Assembly (NCBI RefSeq): GCF_018476905.1
Contig: NZ_JAHCVK010000001.1
Span: 1,240,001 to 1,304,000, forward strand
DNA length: 64,000 nt
Direction: 5' to 3'
From: Geomobilimonas luticola
GTDB lineage: Bacteria; Desulfobacterota; Desulfuromonadia; Geobacterales; Geobacteraceae
Shown here: positions 7,265 through 15,106 of the stretch, piece after piece
Layout of the letters: every line of letters begins with the position of its first letter
Numbering within the stretch: the stretch's first letter is position 1
Position numbers and translations under genes: made by a program
Notes under the pieces: generated by a model
Databases searched by the model: none
Seen by the model: only the letters and a program-made list of their open reading frames with translations
What the model was told of the DNA's origin: nothing

Positions 7265-8711
7265 TTATCTCACCCAATATTGGCATTTCCAATCGGTATT
7301 TACCTTCATTCCTGAGCAGAAGCAAATGAGTTCGACAACATATACAGTTAGGGTCGTCAACAGGTTCATTGCTATGAATTGTCATGTGGACAAAATCAAT
7401 CCAGATGTTGTCCTGCCTGAGTTCTTCTGAAATGCTTCTATAAGGTCTGATCAGATCCATAAACGTCGCAACAACGTTATCCGCAGTTGCACTTGTAAAT
7501 GGCCCAACCCCTGGTGCCTGTTCACCTCCACCTACCAAATAATATTCTCGCTTTAAGGTGTCAGGATCAAGTTTTGCCAGTTCCGGATTATCTTTAATTG
7601 CCTGTTCATACTTCAACTTTTCGTCAGTGACAACACGCTGGCAGCGAAGACATGCGCCATAATCAGGCAGAATACAACTAACCCTGCCACGATGGTCACG
7701 AAGGTACGGAAAGCCATCCTCATGGACGTCGACTCGTCCTGTCAATCCACAATCGATGTAGACTTGGGCATGATAATAGATGGCCTGGTTCATCAAATTC
7801 CTTCCAGCGATGTCATCCGTACACCCAAAGACCACATCTGCACTCGAAAGTGCGTCAATTGCTTCGTATGATTCGTTCAAGTAGCCATTAATTGCCGTAA
7901 CAATTATGTTTAATTTGAGGCTGTCGATAAAGTCCTTAAGGGAGACGGCCTTATTATTCCCAATATCTTTAGCTCGATATCCACGAACACGGTTCATATT
8001 GGACCCGGAAAGGTCGTCACCATCTATAATGATCAACTCCCCAATACCAGCCCGCGCCAATAGTGTTGCAACCGCCGATCCAGTTCCTCCTGCGCCAACC
8101 ACTACTGCGCGTAGCGAATGGAGTTTGGAGTTAAAGGGTTTTCCGAATGCTGCTTCCTGACGCAACAGAATTTCCGGGGTCTCATCAGGAAGCGTAATGC
8201 CATGGAGATCAATTTTGTCTGACAACACGCTCAGGTGCCGAACTGGCAATACTGATCTTGGTGAATGACCTTGACGTATCCTTGAATTCCACCTGCCATC
8301 AGTTAATGTCATGGCAACCAGAATGGATGCTTCCCCGTTGCAACCTGACAGGCCATGGAGGATGTTGAGTTCGTTGATTTCGTCCTGAGTTGAAAACTCT
8401 ATGCTGCTTACGGGGTGATTATGGACGAACCCAAGGACAAGCCCTTCGGTCTCACATTTAAAGTAAATATCCGGCAACTTGCGCATGTTTATTGTGAGGT
8501 GGGTTGATGAACTATCAATGATCCAGTCACCAGTCAACTCAATCACATGAACTGCCAAAAAACGATCTGATGCAGGGATATGATTCACTACTCGCGCTAA
8601 TCGTCGAAACAGTACGAGTGCACCACGTTCATGGCCATCGGGGTGACCGCAGAGCCACTCTTGTAGAGCACTGTCATGGCTACCCAACATTGTAATACGG
8701 TGGCCGGTCAT
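7251..8711 (-). CDS. JAB deubiquitinase-E1 (ThiF) fusion of ubiquitin-like operon
   Basis: 486 aa from the ATG at 8711, which overlaps the E2 stop as ATGA. A longer frame to 8741 is less likely. Residues 1-150 are a JAB/MPN+ domain with E28, H97-N-H99-P, S107 and D110, the complete zinc protease site. Residues 195-430 are an E1/ThiF adenylation domain: GAGGTGS (206-212), D230 at the end of beta-2, the N-R motif (MNRVRGY), and a C354/C357 pair plus C456/C458/C459, which would hold structural zinc. C346 or C354 are candidate thioester cysteines. It should adenylate the Ubl C-terminus and charge the E2, while the JAB half processes or removes the Ubl. JAB-E1 fusions are known in bacterial multiubiquitin operons. 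Confidence 0.92.
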   Translation of the reverse strand: MTGHRITMLGSHDSALQEWLCGHPDGHERGALVLFRRLARVVNHIPASDRFLAVHVIELTGDWIIDSSSTHLTINMRKLPDIYFKCETEGLVLGFVHNHPVSSIEFSTQDEINELNILHGLSGCNGEASILVAMTLTDGRWNSRIRQGHSPRSVLPVRHLSVLSDKIDLHGITLPDETPEILLRQEAAFGKPFNSKLHSLRAVVVGAGGTGSAVATLLARAGIGELIIIDGDDLSGSNMNRVRGYRAKDIGNNKAVSLKDFIDSLKLNIIVTAINGYLNESYEAIDALSSADVVFGCTDDIAGRNLMNQAIYYHAQVYIDCGLTGRVDVHEDGFPYLRDHRGRVSCILPDYGACLRCQRVVTDEKLKYEQAIKDNPELAKLDPDTLKREYYLVGGGEQAPGVGPFTSATADNVVATFMDLIRPYRSISEELRQDNIWIDFVHMTIHSNEPVDDPNCICCRTHLLLLRNEGKYRLEMPILGEINGPE

Positions 8712-9124
8712 CGTTTCGCATCCGGATTTTTCAACGCCCATTCAATTCGATCAAGAACCTTCTGGATGTTGTCGGATTTTGGTTTCCATGATGCGCTATT
8801 CCAATGGCGCGACCACCGGCAGTACTCCTTCCCCTTGAAATTACGAGCATCGCCACCACCAAAGCCGAAGACCGAAGGAATCTCTTTCCCGTCGGCCCGT
8901 GACAGGGCTGGATGAACCCAAAACATATCCCCACCACTTGTATTGTAGTCAGATGGGACAATCCAAAGGACCTCTACCTTCTCAAGGGTAACGCCTGAAT
9001 GAACGTATAAGCCATTCGTGAGCGGGAAGTTCTTGATCAGAAGAAATCTTTGGGCTTCGTCCTCTTCGTATTCCAACCCTGATTCTTGGAGAATCAGGTA
9101 ATCTTCGTCAAAGAGGAGTGGCAT
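8708..9124 (-). CDS. E2-like conjugating enzyme, prokaryotic E2 family E
   Basis: 138 aa. It has the family E pattern: VLWIVPSDY (beta strands), GGDMFWVHPAL, and near the C-terminus EYCRWSRHW followed by W-x-P-x-x-D and the final helix. There is a single cysteine, C102 in YCRW, so it is the only possible catalytic thiol. The start shares one base with the Ubl stop (TAATG) and the end overlaps the E1 start as ATGA, so Ubl, E2 and E1 are translationally coupled. Expected role: take the activated Ubl from the JAB-E1 protein and transfer it to a target or to lipid. The target is unknown. Confidence 0.88.
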   Translation of the reverse strand: MPLLFDEDYLILQESGLEYEEDEAQRFLLIKNFPLTNGLYVHSGVTLEKVEVLWIVPSDYNTSGGDMFWVHPALSRADGKEIPSVFGFGGGDARNFKGKEYCRWSRHWNSASWKPKSDNIQKVLDRIEWALKNPDAKR

Positions 9125-9399
9125 TAATTGGTACCTGCACTTGAACTGGACTCTTGGGAGTAGAATTTCTCGATCCCTGGATCAGCAAGGTCGATCACGT
9201 CTTCATTGGCCACCAAACTGCCAGGTTTCCCCTTAACCTTGATGAACAAGTCCATGCTCTCTGGAATTCCAGGGCCAACACTCCTGACCTCCGCCCCCGT
9301 GATAAACTGCTGATCCCACGTGTAGGGGGTGTTGTCAATTTTGAAATGATACTTTTTCTTGTCCTGCTCAGGATGATCTGGGTGGTTTTCCGTGCTCAT
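9124..9399 (-). CDS. Multi_ubiq family ubiquitin-like protein, single beta-grasp domain
   Basis: 91 aa. Residues 15-80 carry the Multi_ubiq pattern: YHFKIDNTPYTW, then ITGAEVRSVG, a strand around DLFIKVKG, then DVIDLADPGIEKF. Many homologues have two to four tandem domains, whereas this one has one. The C-terminus is Ser-rich and ends AGTN with no Gly-Gly, so either the JAB half trims it to a terminal Gly or conjugation uses another end. The first 15 residues are charged and probably disordered. First gene of the minus-strand operon, with a GGAGTACATC-type RBS, and divergent from the WYL regulator. Confidence 0.88.
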   Translation of the reverse strand: MSTENHPDHPEQDKKKYHFKIDNTPYTWDQQFITGAEVRSVGPGIPESMDLFIKVKGKPGSLVANEDVIDLADPGIEKFYSQESSSSAGTN

Positions 9400-9441
9400 G
9401 ATGTACTCCTTTTTTCCTTGAAGTTTTCCGCCAAGACGGGT

Positions 9442-9499
9442 ATAAAAACTGTACGCATAATATATATACGAATAGTTTCTATGTCAATATAGTTTTTAT
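9442..9499. promoter_or_regulatory. Operator/promoter region between Ubl operon and WYL regulator
   Basis: AT-rich 126-base divergent gap. ATAAAAACT (9442-9450) is the inverted copy of AGTTTTTAT (9491-9499). Inside, ACGCATA and TATACGA form an imperfect palindrome around 9452-9471, and a further AATAGTTTCTATG half-site follows. Family knowledge: CapW/BrxR regulators bind AT-rich inverted repeats in exactly this position and release when activated. The long perfect arms suggest two operator sites or a looped tetramer. Confidence 0.65.
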
Positions 9500-9525
9500 T
9501 CGCACCGACAGAAGGGGAGGCTAAT

Positions 9526-10377
9526 ATGGAAGATCAGTCAGTTACGATTCCATGGAGTACGCAGAAACGTCTTCAATTTCTTGAATTCAAGTTGTATTGG
9601 GAAGGAAGGGTTAACCGAGGTGACTTGACGGCAGAATTCGGGATATCCATCCCCCAGGCATCGGTTGACTTCACGAAATACCAGGAAATGGCCCCACAAA
9701 ACATCACTTATAATTCAAGCGCTAAATACTACGTGCCAACCGATACATTCGCGCCGATATTCATCGAGTTATCAGCTAATGCGTATTTCTCTACCATTTT
9801 GTGTCCACCAGTCGAGAACATTGCCACTTGTGGATCGGATTATGTTGGTGTTGCTCCAAATCCTTCACGTGTCATAGACCTTGATGTATTACGGACATTG
9901 GTTCAGGCAATAAAGAACAAGAAGATCGTCTCGCTGGATTATCGATCATTCAACAATTCAAAGCCTGGAAACACTCGACTGATTTCTCCACATGCCTTTG
10001 GAACGGATGGATCAAGGTGGCATGTCAGGGCATACTGTCACGAAAGTAATATCTTCAAAGATTTTGTGCTCGGTAGGATAGCTTCAGCCTCTACGGCATC
10101 TGAATCTGATGTTGACGCGAATAGCGACTACAAGTGGTTTAACTATATAGATGTTATAATCGGACCTAATCCAAAACTGAACGAAGCACAGAAAAATATT
10201 GTCGTCATGGATTATGGAATGACTGATTTTGAATTGAAGTTTAAATGCAGGATAGCCCTTCTTTACTATTTGGTAAAAAAACTGGGGATAGATCGAAAAG
10301 AGAGTGATCGGGCTGGAGAAGAGCAGCAAATCGTGGCAATAAATTTGGATGAAATCAACGCTGCTATGCGTCAATGA
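9526..10377 (+). CDS. WYL-domain transcriptional regulator, CapW/BrxR type
   Basis: 283 aa. Residues 10-75 are the winged helix (RLQFLEFKLYWEGRVNRG, FGISIPQASVDFTKYQ), with wording very close to the BrxR/CapW group that controls BREX and CBASS operons. Residues about 120-190 are the WYL ligand-sensing domain (KIVSLDYRSF, ISPHAFGTDGSRWHVRAYC). A C-terminal WCX extension follows. Family knowledge: these are dimeric repressors relieved by a nucleic-acid or small ligand signal. Position and divergence point to control of the Ubl operon, and possibly its own downstream genes, through the inverted repeats at 9442-9499. Confidence 0.9.
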   Translation: MEDQSVTIPWSTQKRLQFLEFKLYWEGRVNRGDLTAEFGISIPQASVDFTKYQEMAPQNITYNSSAKYYVPTDTFAPIFIELSANAYFSTILCPPVENIATCGSDYVGVAPNPSRVIDLDVLRTLVQAIKNKKIVSLDYRSFNNSKPGNTRLISPHAFGTDGSRWHVRAYCHESNIFKDFVLGRIASASTASESDVDANSDYKWFNYIDVIIGPNPKLNEAQKNIVVMDYGMTDFELKFKCRIALLYYLVKKLGIDRKESDRAGEEQQIVAINLDEINAAMRQ

Positions 10378-10384
10378 AGTGATT

Positions 10385-11161
10385 ATGAAAATGAGTATTT
10401 CCGAGCAACTTTCGAATATCGAAACCGCCCATGGCGTGCGTATTCTCTACGCAGTAGAATCCGGCAGCCGTGCCTGGGGTTTTGCCTCCCGTAACAGCGA
10501 CTACGATGTCCGGTTCATCTATATTCACATACCGGACTGGTATCTCTCGATTCGAGACCGGCGGGACGTGATCGAGTGTCCGATTTCAGATGACCTCGAC
10601 ATCAGTGGTTGGGATCTGAGAAAAGCGCTGGGCCTTTTCAGTAAGTCCAATCCGCCACTCCTGGAGTGGCTCGGTTCTCCGATCATCTATAAGGATGCTT
10701 TCGGACTTGCCAATAAGTTGCGGGAAATGTTGACCACTTCCTTTCAACCGCAACGCAGCATGTACCACTACTTGCATATGGCACGAGGCAATTACCGTGA
10801 GTATCTGAAAGGAGAGGTCGTCAGGCTCAAGAAGTATCTTTACGTGCTGCGTCCGATACTTGCCTGCCTCTGGATTGAAAAGCACGGGACCATGCCTCCA
10901 ACCGAGTTCAGCAAACTGGTAAGAGATTCCCGGTTATCTGTCACTCTCAATGCTGCCATCGATGAACTTCTTGCTCGGAAAATGTCAGGTGATGAGTTAG
11001 ACACGGCGCCAAAGGTACCAGTGCTGAACGAATTCATTGAGCAGATGCTTGATCATTACAGCTTGTTGTCTGGCAAAAGGCCGACTCCGGTCGCTGACTA
11101 TGATGCCCTAGATCAGCTCTTCAGAGAGATGCTGCAATCGGTGTGGGGTAACACACTGTGA
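10385..11161 (+). CDS. RlaP/YcgL-type nucleotidyltransferase
   Basis: 258 aa from the ATG at 10385, chosen because it follows the WYL stop by 7 bases; an in-frame ATG at 10349 would overlap the regulator. Polymerase-beta fold: GSRAWG followed by SDYDVR gives the G-S and D-x-D nucleotidyltransferase signature. Residues after 100 are helical (LHMARGNYREYLKG, LVRDSRL). It matches the predicted nucleotidyltransferase family PF10127. Family knowledge: some members accompany RNA ligases, others are conserved orphans that may be minimal antitoxin-like enzymes. The next start overlaps its stop (GTGA), giving an operon with the SLOG protein. Confidence 0.85.
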   Translation: MKMSISEQLSNIETAHGVRILYAVESGSRAWGFASRNSDYDVRFIYIHIPDWYLSIRDRRDVIECPISDDLDISGWDLRKALGLFSKSNPPLLEWLGSPIIYKDAFGLANKLREMLTTSFQPQRSMYHYLHMARGNYREYLKGEVVRLKKYLYVLRPILACLWIEKHGTMPPTEFSKLVRDSRLSVTLNAAIDELLARKMSGDELDTAPKVPVLNEFIEQMLDHYSLLSGKRPTPVADYDALDQLFREMLQSVWGNTL

Positions 11162-11637
11162 ATGTCCAACTGGAAAAAATCGTATCCGGCGGCCAAACCG
11201 GTGCCGACCGTGCCGGGCTTGATGCCGCCATGAAAGTCGGACTCCCTGTCGGTGGTTATTGCCCTAAGGGTCGTCTGGCTGAGGATGGCATAGTGCCCGA
11301 GCACTATCCACTAGTTGAAATGGCCAAGGGAGGTTATTCCGCCCGTACCGAAAGAAACGTCATAGAATCGGACGGGACCCTGATTTTTAATATCGGCAAG
11401 CTGTCCGGGGGAACCCGGCTAACCGTGGAGTGTGCCCATAAGCACCACAAACCTCACCTGGTAATCCAGTTGGATGCGGACAAACCGAAGGTGGCCACGC
11501 TTGCGGAATGGCTCAACCAGAACAAAATCAAGGTGCTGAATGTCGCTGGCCCGCGCGAGAGCAAAACTCCCGGGCTGCATCAGCTGGCCTGCCGCTATTT
11601 GGATGAGTTTTTCCAAAATAGTGACATAGAACCATGA
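11158..11637 (+). CDS. Putative molybdenum carrier protein (SLOG-like)
   Basis: 159 aa with a GTG start overlapping the upstream TGA. The N-terminus holds the family signature SGGQTGADRAGLDAAM, then GYCPKGR and PEHYPL, and a SGGTRLTVE motif. The Rossmann-like fold is related to lysine decarboxylase/LOG and SLOG proteins. Family knowledge: members were proposed to carry molybdenum cofactor on the basis of related structures. The SLOG superfamily also senses nucleotide signals in defence loci. Beside a nucleotidyltransferase a nucleotide-ligand role is at least as plausible as Mo-cofactor binding; that is inference. Confidence 0.85.
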   Translation: MNVQLEKIVSGGQTGADRAGLDAAMKVGLPVGGYCPKGRLAEDGIVPEHYPLVEMAKGGYSARTERNVIESDGTLIFNIGKLSGGTRLTVECAHKHHKPHLVIQLDADKPKVATLAEWLNQNKIKVLNVAGPRESKTPGLHQLACRYLDEFFQNSDIEP

Positions 11638-11680
11638 TCATAAACGTTACCCAGGTCCTATCGCATTATGGAGGAGTGAC

Positions 11681-11734
11681 GTGATTTATACATATACTAC
11701 AAAGCTAATCATCGGAAATCGCGATGCGGATTAA
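11681..11734 (+). CDS. Possible 17-aa leader peptide overlapping the beta-CASP gene start
   Basis: GTG at 11681 has a strong GGAGGAG ribosome-binding site, better than that of the downstream ATG at 11724. The frame reads MIYTYTTKLIIGNRDAD and stops inside codons 3-4 of the next gene. It would couple translation of the metallo-beta-lactamase gene to its own. Too short to judge by composition. Confidence 0.35.
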   Translation: MIYTYTTKLIIGNRDAD

Positions 11735-12962
11735 AATTCATCGTGGTGCCATTGAAATTGGTGGTACCTGTATCCAACTCTCAACTGGACAGAGCACGAT
11801 TCTCCTTGATCTCGGTCTGCCGTTAAGCAAGGGCAGTAAAGATCTTGACGTTGCCAATCTTTCGCCAGATGCTGTGCTTATAAGCCATCCTCACCAGGAT
11901 CATTTCGGACTGATCGAGGCTCTTGATCACGATATCCCAGTCTATATGGGGGAGTTGAGTAAAAACCTTATTAATGCCACCAGAATGCTTCTCGGCAATG
12001 ATTTGCTGAAAAATGAAATCCAGTATTTCAAAGCTTGGCAATCTTTTATCATCGGTGATTTCACCATTACTCCATACCTGATGGATCATTCTGCCGTTGA
12101 TGCCTATGGTTTCCTGATAGAATCAGAAGGAAAGAGATTATTCTACAGCGGAGATTTCAGGGCTCATGGCAGAAAGTCCATACTCTTTGACAAGATCATC
12201 AAGAATCCGCCCAAGGATATTGATCTCCTCTTTATGGAAGGGACGATGATTCAGCGGAGTAACGACGACTTCCCTACGGAAGCCGATGTCGAACGGAAGA
12301 TATATGAAACCATAGCTGAGCAGGAAAACATAACTTTTCTCATCTCATCTTCACAAAACATTGACAGGGTAGTATCAGCCTTTCGAGCGTGCCGACATGC
12401 TGGTAAGACATTGGTTCTTGATATTTACACAGCCTGGGTTCTGGAAAAGCTCAAGTTGGTATCACATAACATACCAGCCATGGAATGGGATCAAATAAAG
12501 ATCAAGCTTTCTTACAGCCAACACGAGAAGCTGAAAGATAATCCGGATTTTTTTGGAGACTTCCGTAAACGGGTTTATCAGCATCGAATTTCCAAAGAAG
12601 AGATTCAGGCAAATCCCGCTGATTACCTGTATTTCGGCAAGATGTCACATTATAAGACCATCAACTTTTATAAAGGAATAAAACCGGTCAATGTCATTTA
12701 TTCTCAATGGCTTGGGTATCTTTCATACAAGGATGAAGATTATTTCGGTGCTGAAGCCATGGCAGGTTATCGAAGCGATGCGCAGGTCAACTTCGTGTAT
12801 GCCCATACCAGCGGGCATGCAACAGTTGAGGATTTAAGGATGTTTGCAGAGGCACTGAACCCAAAAATGCTGGTCCCGGTGCATACGGAGCACAGTGGCC
12901 AATATGGCAAATTATTCCAGCATGTTGAAATTATTGAAGATGGCGTAGAATTTATTCTTTAA
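11724..12962 (+). CDS. Metallo-beta-lactamase fold hydrolase, beta-CASP/RNase J-like
   Basis: 412 aa. Metal ligands: HPHQDH at 55-60, H122 (MDHSA) and D144 (SGDFRAHG). Later come SGHATVEDL and PVHTEHS, the C-terminal beta-CASP motifs of RNase J and CPSF-73-like nucleases. It is shorter than RNase J (about 550 aa) and lacks that enzyme's C-terminal domain. Expected activity is RNA or DNA phosphodiester hydrolysis in the cytoplasm. It is followed after 12 bases by a PD-(D/E)XK-like protein, so the two probably act together. The base composition is visibly more AT-rich than the ICE genes before it, which suggests separate acquisition. Confidence 0.85.
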   Translation: MRIKIHRGAIEIGGTCIQLSTGQSTILLDLGLPLSKGSKDLDVANLSPDAVLISHPHQDHFGLIEALDHDIPVYMGELSKNLINATRMLLGNDLLKNEIQYFKAWQSFIIGDFTITPYLMDHSAVDAYGFLIESEGKRLFYSGDFRAHGRKSILFDKIIKNPPKDIDLLFMEGTMIQRSNDDFPTEADVERKIYETIAEQENITFLISSSQNIDRVVSAFRACRHAGKTLVLDIYTAWVLEKLKLVSHNIPAMEWDQIKIKLSYSQHEKLKDNPDFFGDFRKRVYQHRISKEEIQANPADYLYFGKMSHYKTINFYKGIKPVNVIYSQWLGYLSYKDEDYFGAEAMAGYRSDAQVNFVYAHTSGHATVEDLRMFAEALNPKMLVPVHTEHSGQYGKLFQHVEIIEDGVEFIL

Positions 12963-12974
12963 ATTGGAGGTAAA

Positions 12975-14498
12975 ATGCGACGGCTTGAATCTGAATTCAT
13001 GGCAGCATTAAAGGATGGGGGAATACTCCATCCCATTGTGAATCGCATACAAAAAGATAGAACACTAGATTTTCAGATCCGATCAAACGAAGTCCATATT
13101 TATTATCGTGGCGGTAAAATATTAGGAATCAAGCCAAGTACTAATATTTATATTTGTGAGTTCGATGCAAACTATGACAGGTATAAGGAATTGCAATTAC
13201 CTGTATTCCCGAAGAAAGTATCTAGTGAAAGTGATTCCAAAAGCATAGTGGAAGCATTCCCACAAATGAAACAGGCAATTGATTTTTATTTCGCGAGTCA
13301 CAAAGATGGAAGTGAAAGAGAGTTTCAACAACTTATTGTGCGAGAAAACAACTACTCCATTGTTTCGAACGCTACTGATTATTTTATCGTTGATATTGAA
13401 TATGATTCCATGGCGAATGACAAGAGAGCTCGATTCGATCTTCTGGCAATCAAATGGGAATCTGATGGAAGTCATCGTAAAAATCCCAAAAAATTCCTGC
13501 CTAAACTGGCAATTTGTGAATTGAAATACTATACACAAGCCTTGAGTGGAAAAGCGGGACTAATGGATCATGTTAAAGATGTATCCGCTTTCATTGCAAA
13601 ACCAGGCAACGTTGAGCAACTTAAGATAGATGTGCTTGAGATGTTTAGGCAAAAACGGGAGTTGGGGTTAGTTGATTTTGGAGTGGGAGATAATAATAAT
13701 CCTGTCGAGCATCTCGATAATTCAATCGAATTGATATTGATGCTTGCCAACCATGACCCGGAATCAACAAAGCTTAAAAACCTAGAAGAAATCCCTGATG
13801 AAAATGGATTAGTTGTCAAAGTCGCAGTTGCGAACTTTCTGGGCTATGGTCTTTACAAGGAGAGTGTTTATGACTTATCTGACTTCAGGGAGAAATACAA
13901 AAAACAAATATATTGCAAATTGACCGATAAAGACAAAGCAAGGCAACTCTTCCAAGACGCTGGTTTTGACCTGCCTGCAATTCCCAAAGAACTTGCAGTG
14001 CGCTTGAAAAAGCGGACAGATTTGGATTTTTCCACGCGGGAAATCCCTACGTCACCGAACTATCTACAGTTCTATGTGGATGAGGCCATCAAGAATCAGG
14101 TGGATGATTACGTTATCCTCTCGAGAGCAGTTAACAGCCCAACCAGATATGCAATACATTACTTCCTAGTTTTTGGTCCCTTACGAATGTTCTTACAATT
14201 ATTTTGGGCTGCTACTTACATACATCATGGGGGTGATACCTACGTAAATAATGATGACTTTGAAGCTCAGATCCGGGAGATCCGGCAGTGCTTTATACTG
14301 GCAGACCAGATTGTTACGGCAACATCGGCGTGCAAAGCTAGCGATCGACTAACTATCGTTTGTACTAATGACGGCGGCAGTTATTGGGAGGCTCCAGATC
14401 AAGGTCCCCAAGAGGAAAAAAGGTATTTGAAACGTCCATCGGAGATACTCGGCGAGGCTCTACAATGGATTGAGAAGCAACGTGGGAAAGTAATGTGA
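12975..14498 (+). CDS. PD-(D/E)XK nuclease-like protein (507 aa), partner of beta-CASP hydrolase
   Basis: TTGGAGGTAAA precedes the ATG. Residues about 115-185 look like a restriction-endonuclease fold: SEREFQQLI helix, RFD155LLAIKW strand, then AICE182LK184YY, giving the D-x(n)-E-x-K active site. Family knowledge: this arrangement is common in nucleases and in catalytically active domains of defence proteins. The N-terminal 110 residues and the 300-residue C-terminal part match nothing I know. The last third has a hydrophobic, aromatic patch (VFGPLRMFLQLFWAATYI) without a clear membrane segment. AT-rich composition like its upstream partner. Exact function unknown; a two-gene defence unit is the inference. 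Confidence 0.6.
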   Translation: MRRLESEFMAALKDGGILHPIVNRIQKDRTLDFQIRSNEVHIYYRGGKILGIKPSTNIYICEFDANYDRYKELQLPVFPKKVSSESDSKSIVEAFPQMKQAIDFYFASHKDGSEREFQQLIVRENNYSIVSNATDYFIVDIEYDSMANDKRARFDLLAIKWESDGSHRKNPKKFLPKLAICELKYYTQALSGKAGLMDHVKDVSAFIAKPGNVEQLKIDVLEMFRQKRELGLVDFGVGDNNNPVEHLDNSIELILMLANHDPESTKLKNLEEIPDENGLVVKVAVANFLGYGLYKESVYDLSDFREKYKKQIYCKLTDKDKARQLFQDAGFDLPAIPKELAVRLKKRTDLDFSTREIPTSPNYLQFYVDEAIKNQVDDYVILSRAVNSPTRYAIHYFLVFGPLRMFLQLFWAATYIHHGGDTYVNNDDFEAQIREIRQCFILADQIVTATSACKASDRLTIVCTNDGGSYWEAPDQGPQEEKRYLKRPSEILGEALQWIEKQRGKVM

Positions 14499-14572
14499 AA
14501 TTTCGCTACTACTTAGCAAAGTTTTTTCGAAATGAGACAACATTACTTGGCACAATGATTTGAGAGGATATT

Positions 14573-14731
14573 ATGACATTCATGGAAGATGTGCTGATGA
14601 TGGCGAAAGATATGGATGAGAAGGATAGAGCAGAATTTATAGCTATGGCTGAGCAGGTTGACAGAGAAGAAGACGCGTATGACCAGCGAAAGGTAATATA
14701 TTTAAGTGACTATAGAAAACAACTAAACTGA
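14573..14731 (+). CDS. Small acidic protein (52 aa)
   Basis: ATG at 14573 with AGAGGA seven bases upstream. Sequence features: MTFMEDVLMMAKDM, then a helix EFIAMAEQVDREEDAYDQRK, ending VIYLSDYRKQLN. Predicted as mostly one long helix with four acidic clusters. It lies 74 bases after the PD-(D/E)XK gene and could be its regulator or antitoxin-like partner, or an independent small gene. The family is not known. Confidence 0.5.
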   Translation: MTFMEDVLMMAKDMDEKDRAEFIAMAEQVDREEDAYDQRKVIYLSDYRKQLN

Positions 14732-14764
14732 AGAAACTATCATGATCCCAGATAGTATTATTAT

Positions 14765-14799
14765 TTGACGTATTGAGTACTCAGAATTAATCATATAAT
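14765..14799 (+). promoter_or_regulatory. Promoter with palindromic operator upstream of 88-aa gene
   Basis: Perfect -10 TATAAT (14794-14799). Candidate -35 boxes are TTGAGT (14773-14778, 15-bp spacer) and TTGACG (14765-14770, spacer too long). The palindrome TGAGTACTCA (14774-14783) covers the -35 region and may be an operator. Confidence 0.5.
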
Positions 14800-14829
14800 G
14801 CGGATACCCCTAAATTATAGGAGTGCCCA

Positions 14830-15096
14830 ATGCCTAAATATGGAAGAGGGTTAAATCGAGAAATTGTGGCGGCAGTCAATGCAGGGATGATCCTGGAGCC
14901 GTTCTCAATAAAAGATGTCAGAAAGTTGGTCCAAGCAAAAAACTGGAAGCCTGAGCCTAGTGAGAACCATATCAATGTCACGCTTGCAAACGGAGCCAGT
15001 GACAGCCACAGCATCACCTACAAAAAATTCTTCCTTTCTGTCGGTGACGGTCAGTATAAAGTCAAACCGCACTACAAGGGTGATGAATGGCTCTAA
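14830..15096 (+). CDS. Hypothetical basic protein (88 aa)
   Basis: ATAGGAG precedes the ATG. The product is small and basic, with a predicted helix-turn-helix-like N-terminal half (LNREIVAAVNAGMI, FSIKDVRKLVQAKNW) and a beta-rich C-terminal half. The first half reads like a winged-helix DNA-binding domain for which VRKLVQAKNW would be the recognition helix. No named family. It could be the regulator of the neighbouring module, reading the palindrome over its own promoter; this is inference. It ends 10 bases before a convergent gene. Confidence 0.6.
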   Translation: MPKYGRGLNREIVAAVNAGMILEPFSIKDVRKLVQAKNWKPEPSENHINVTLANGASDSHSITYKKFFLSVGDGQYKVKPHYKGDEWL

Positions 15097-15106
15097 ACAT
15101 GACAGT

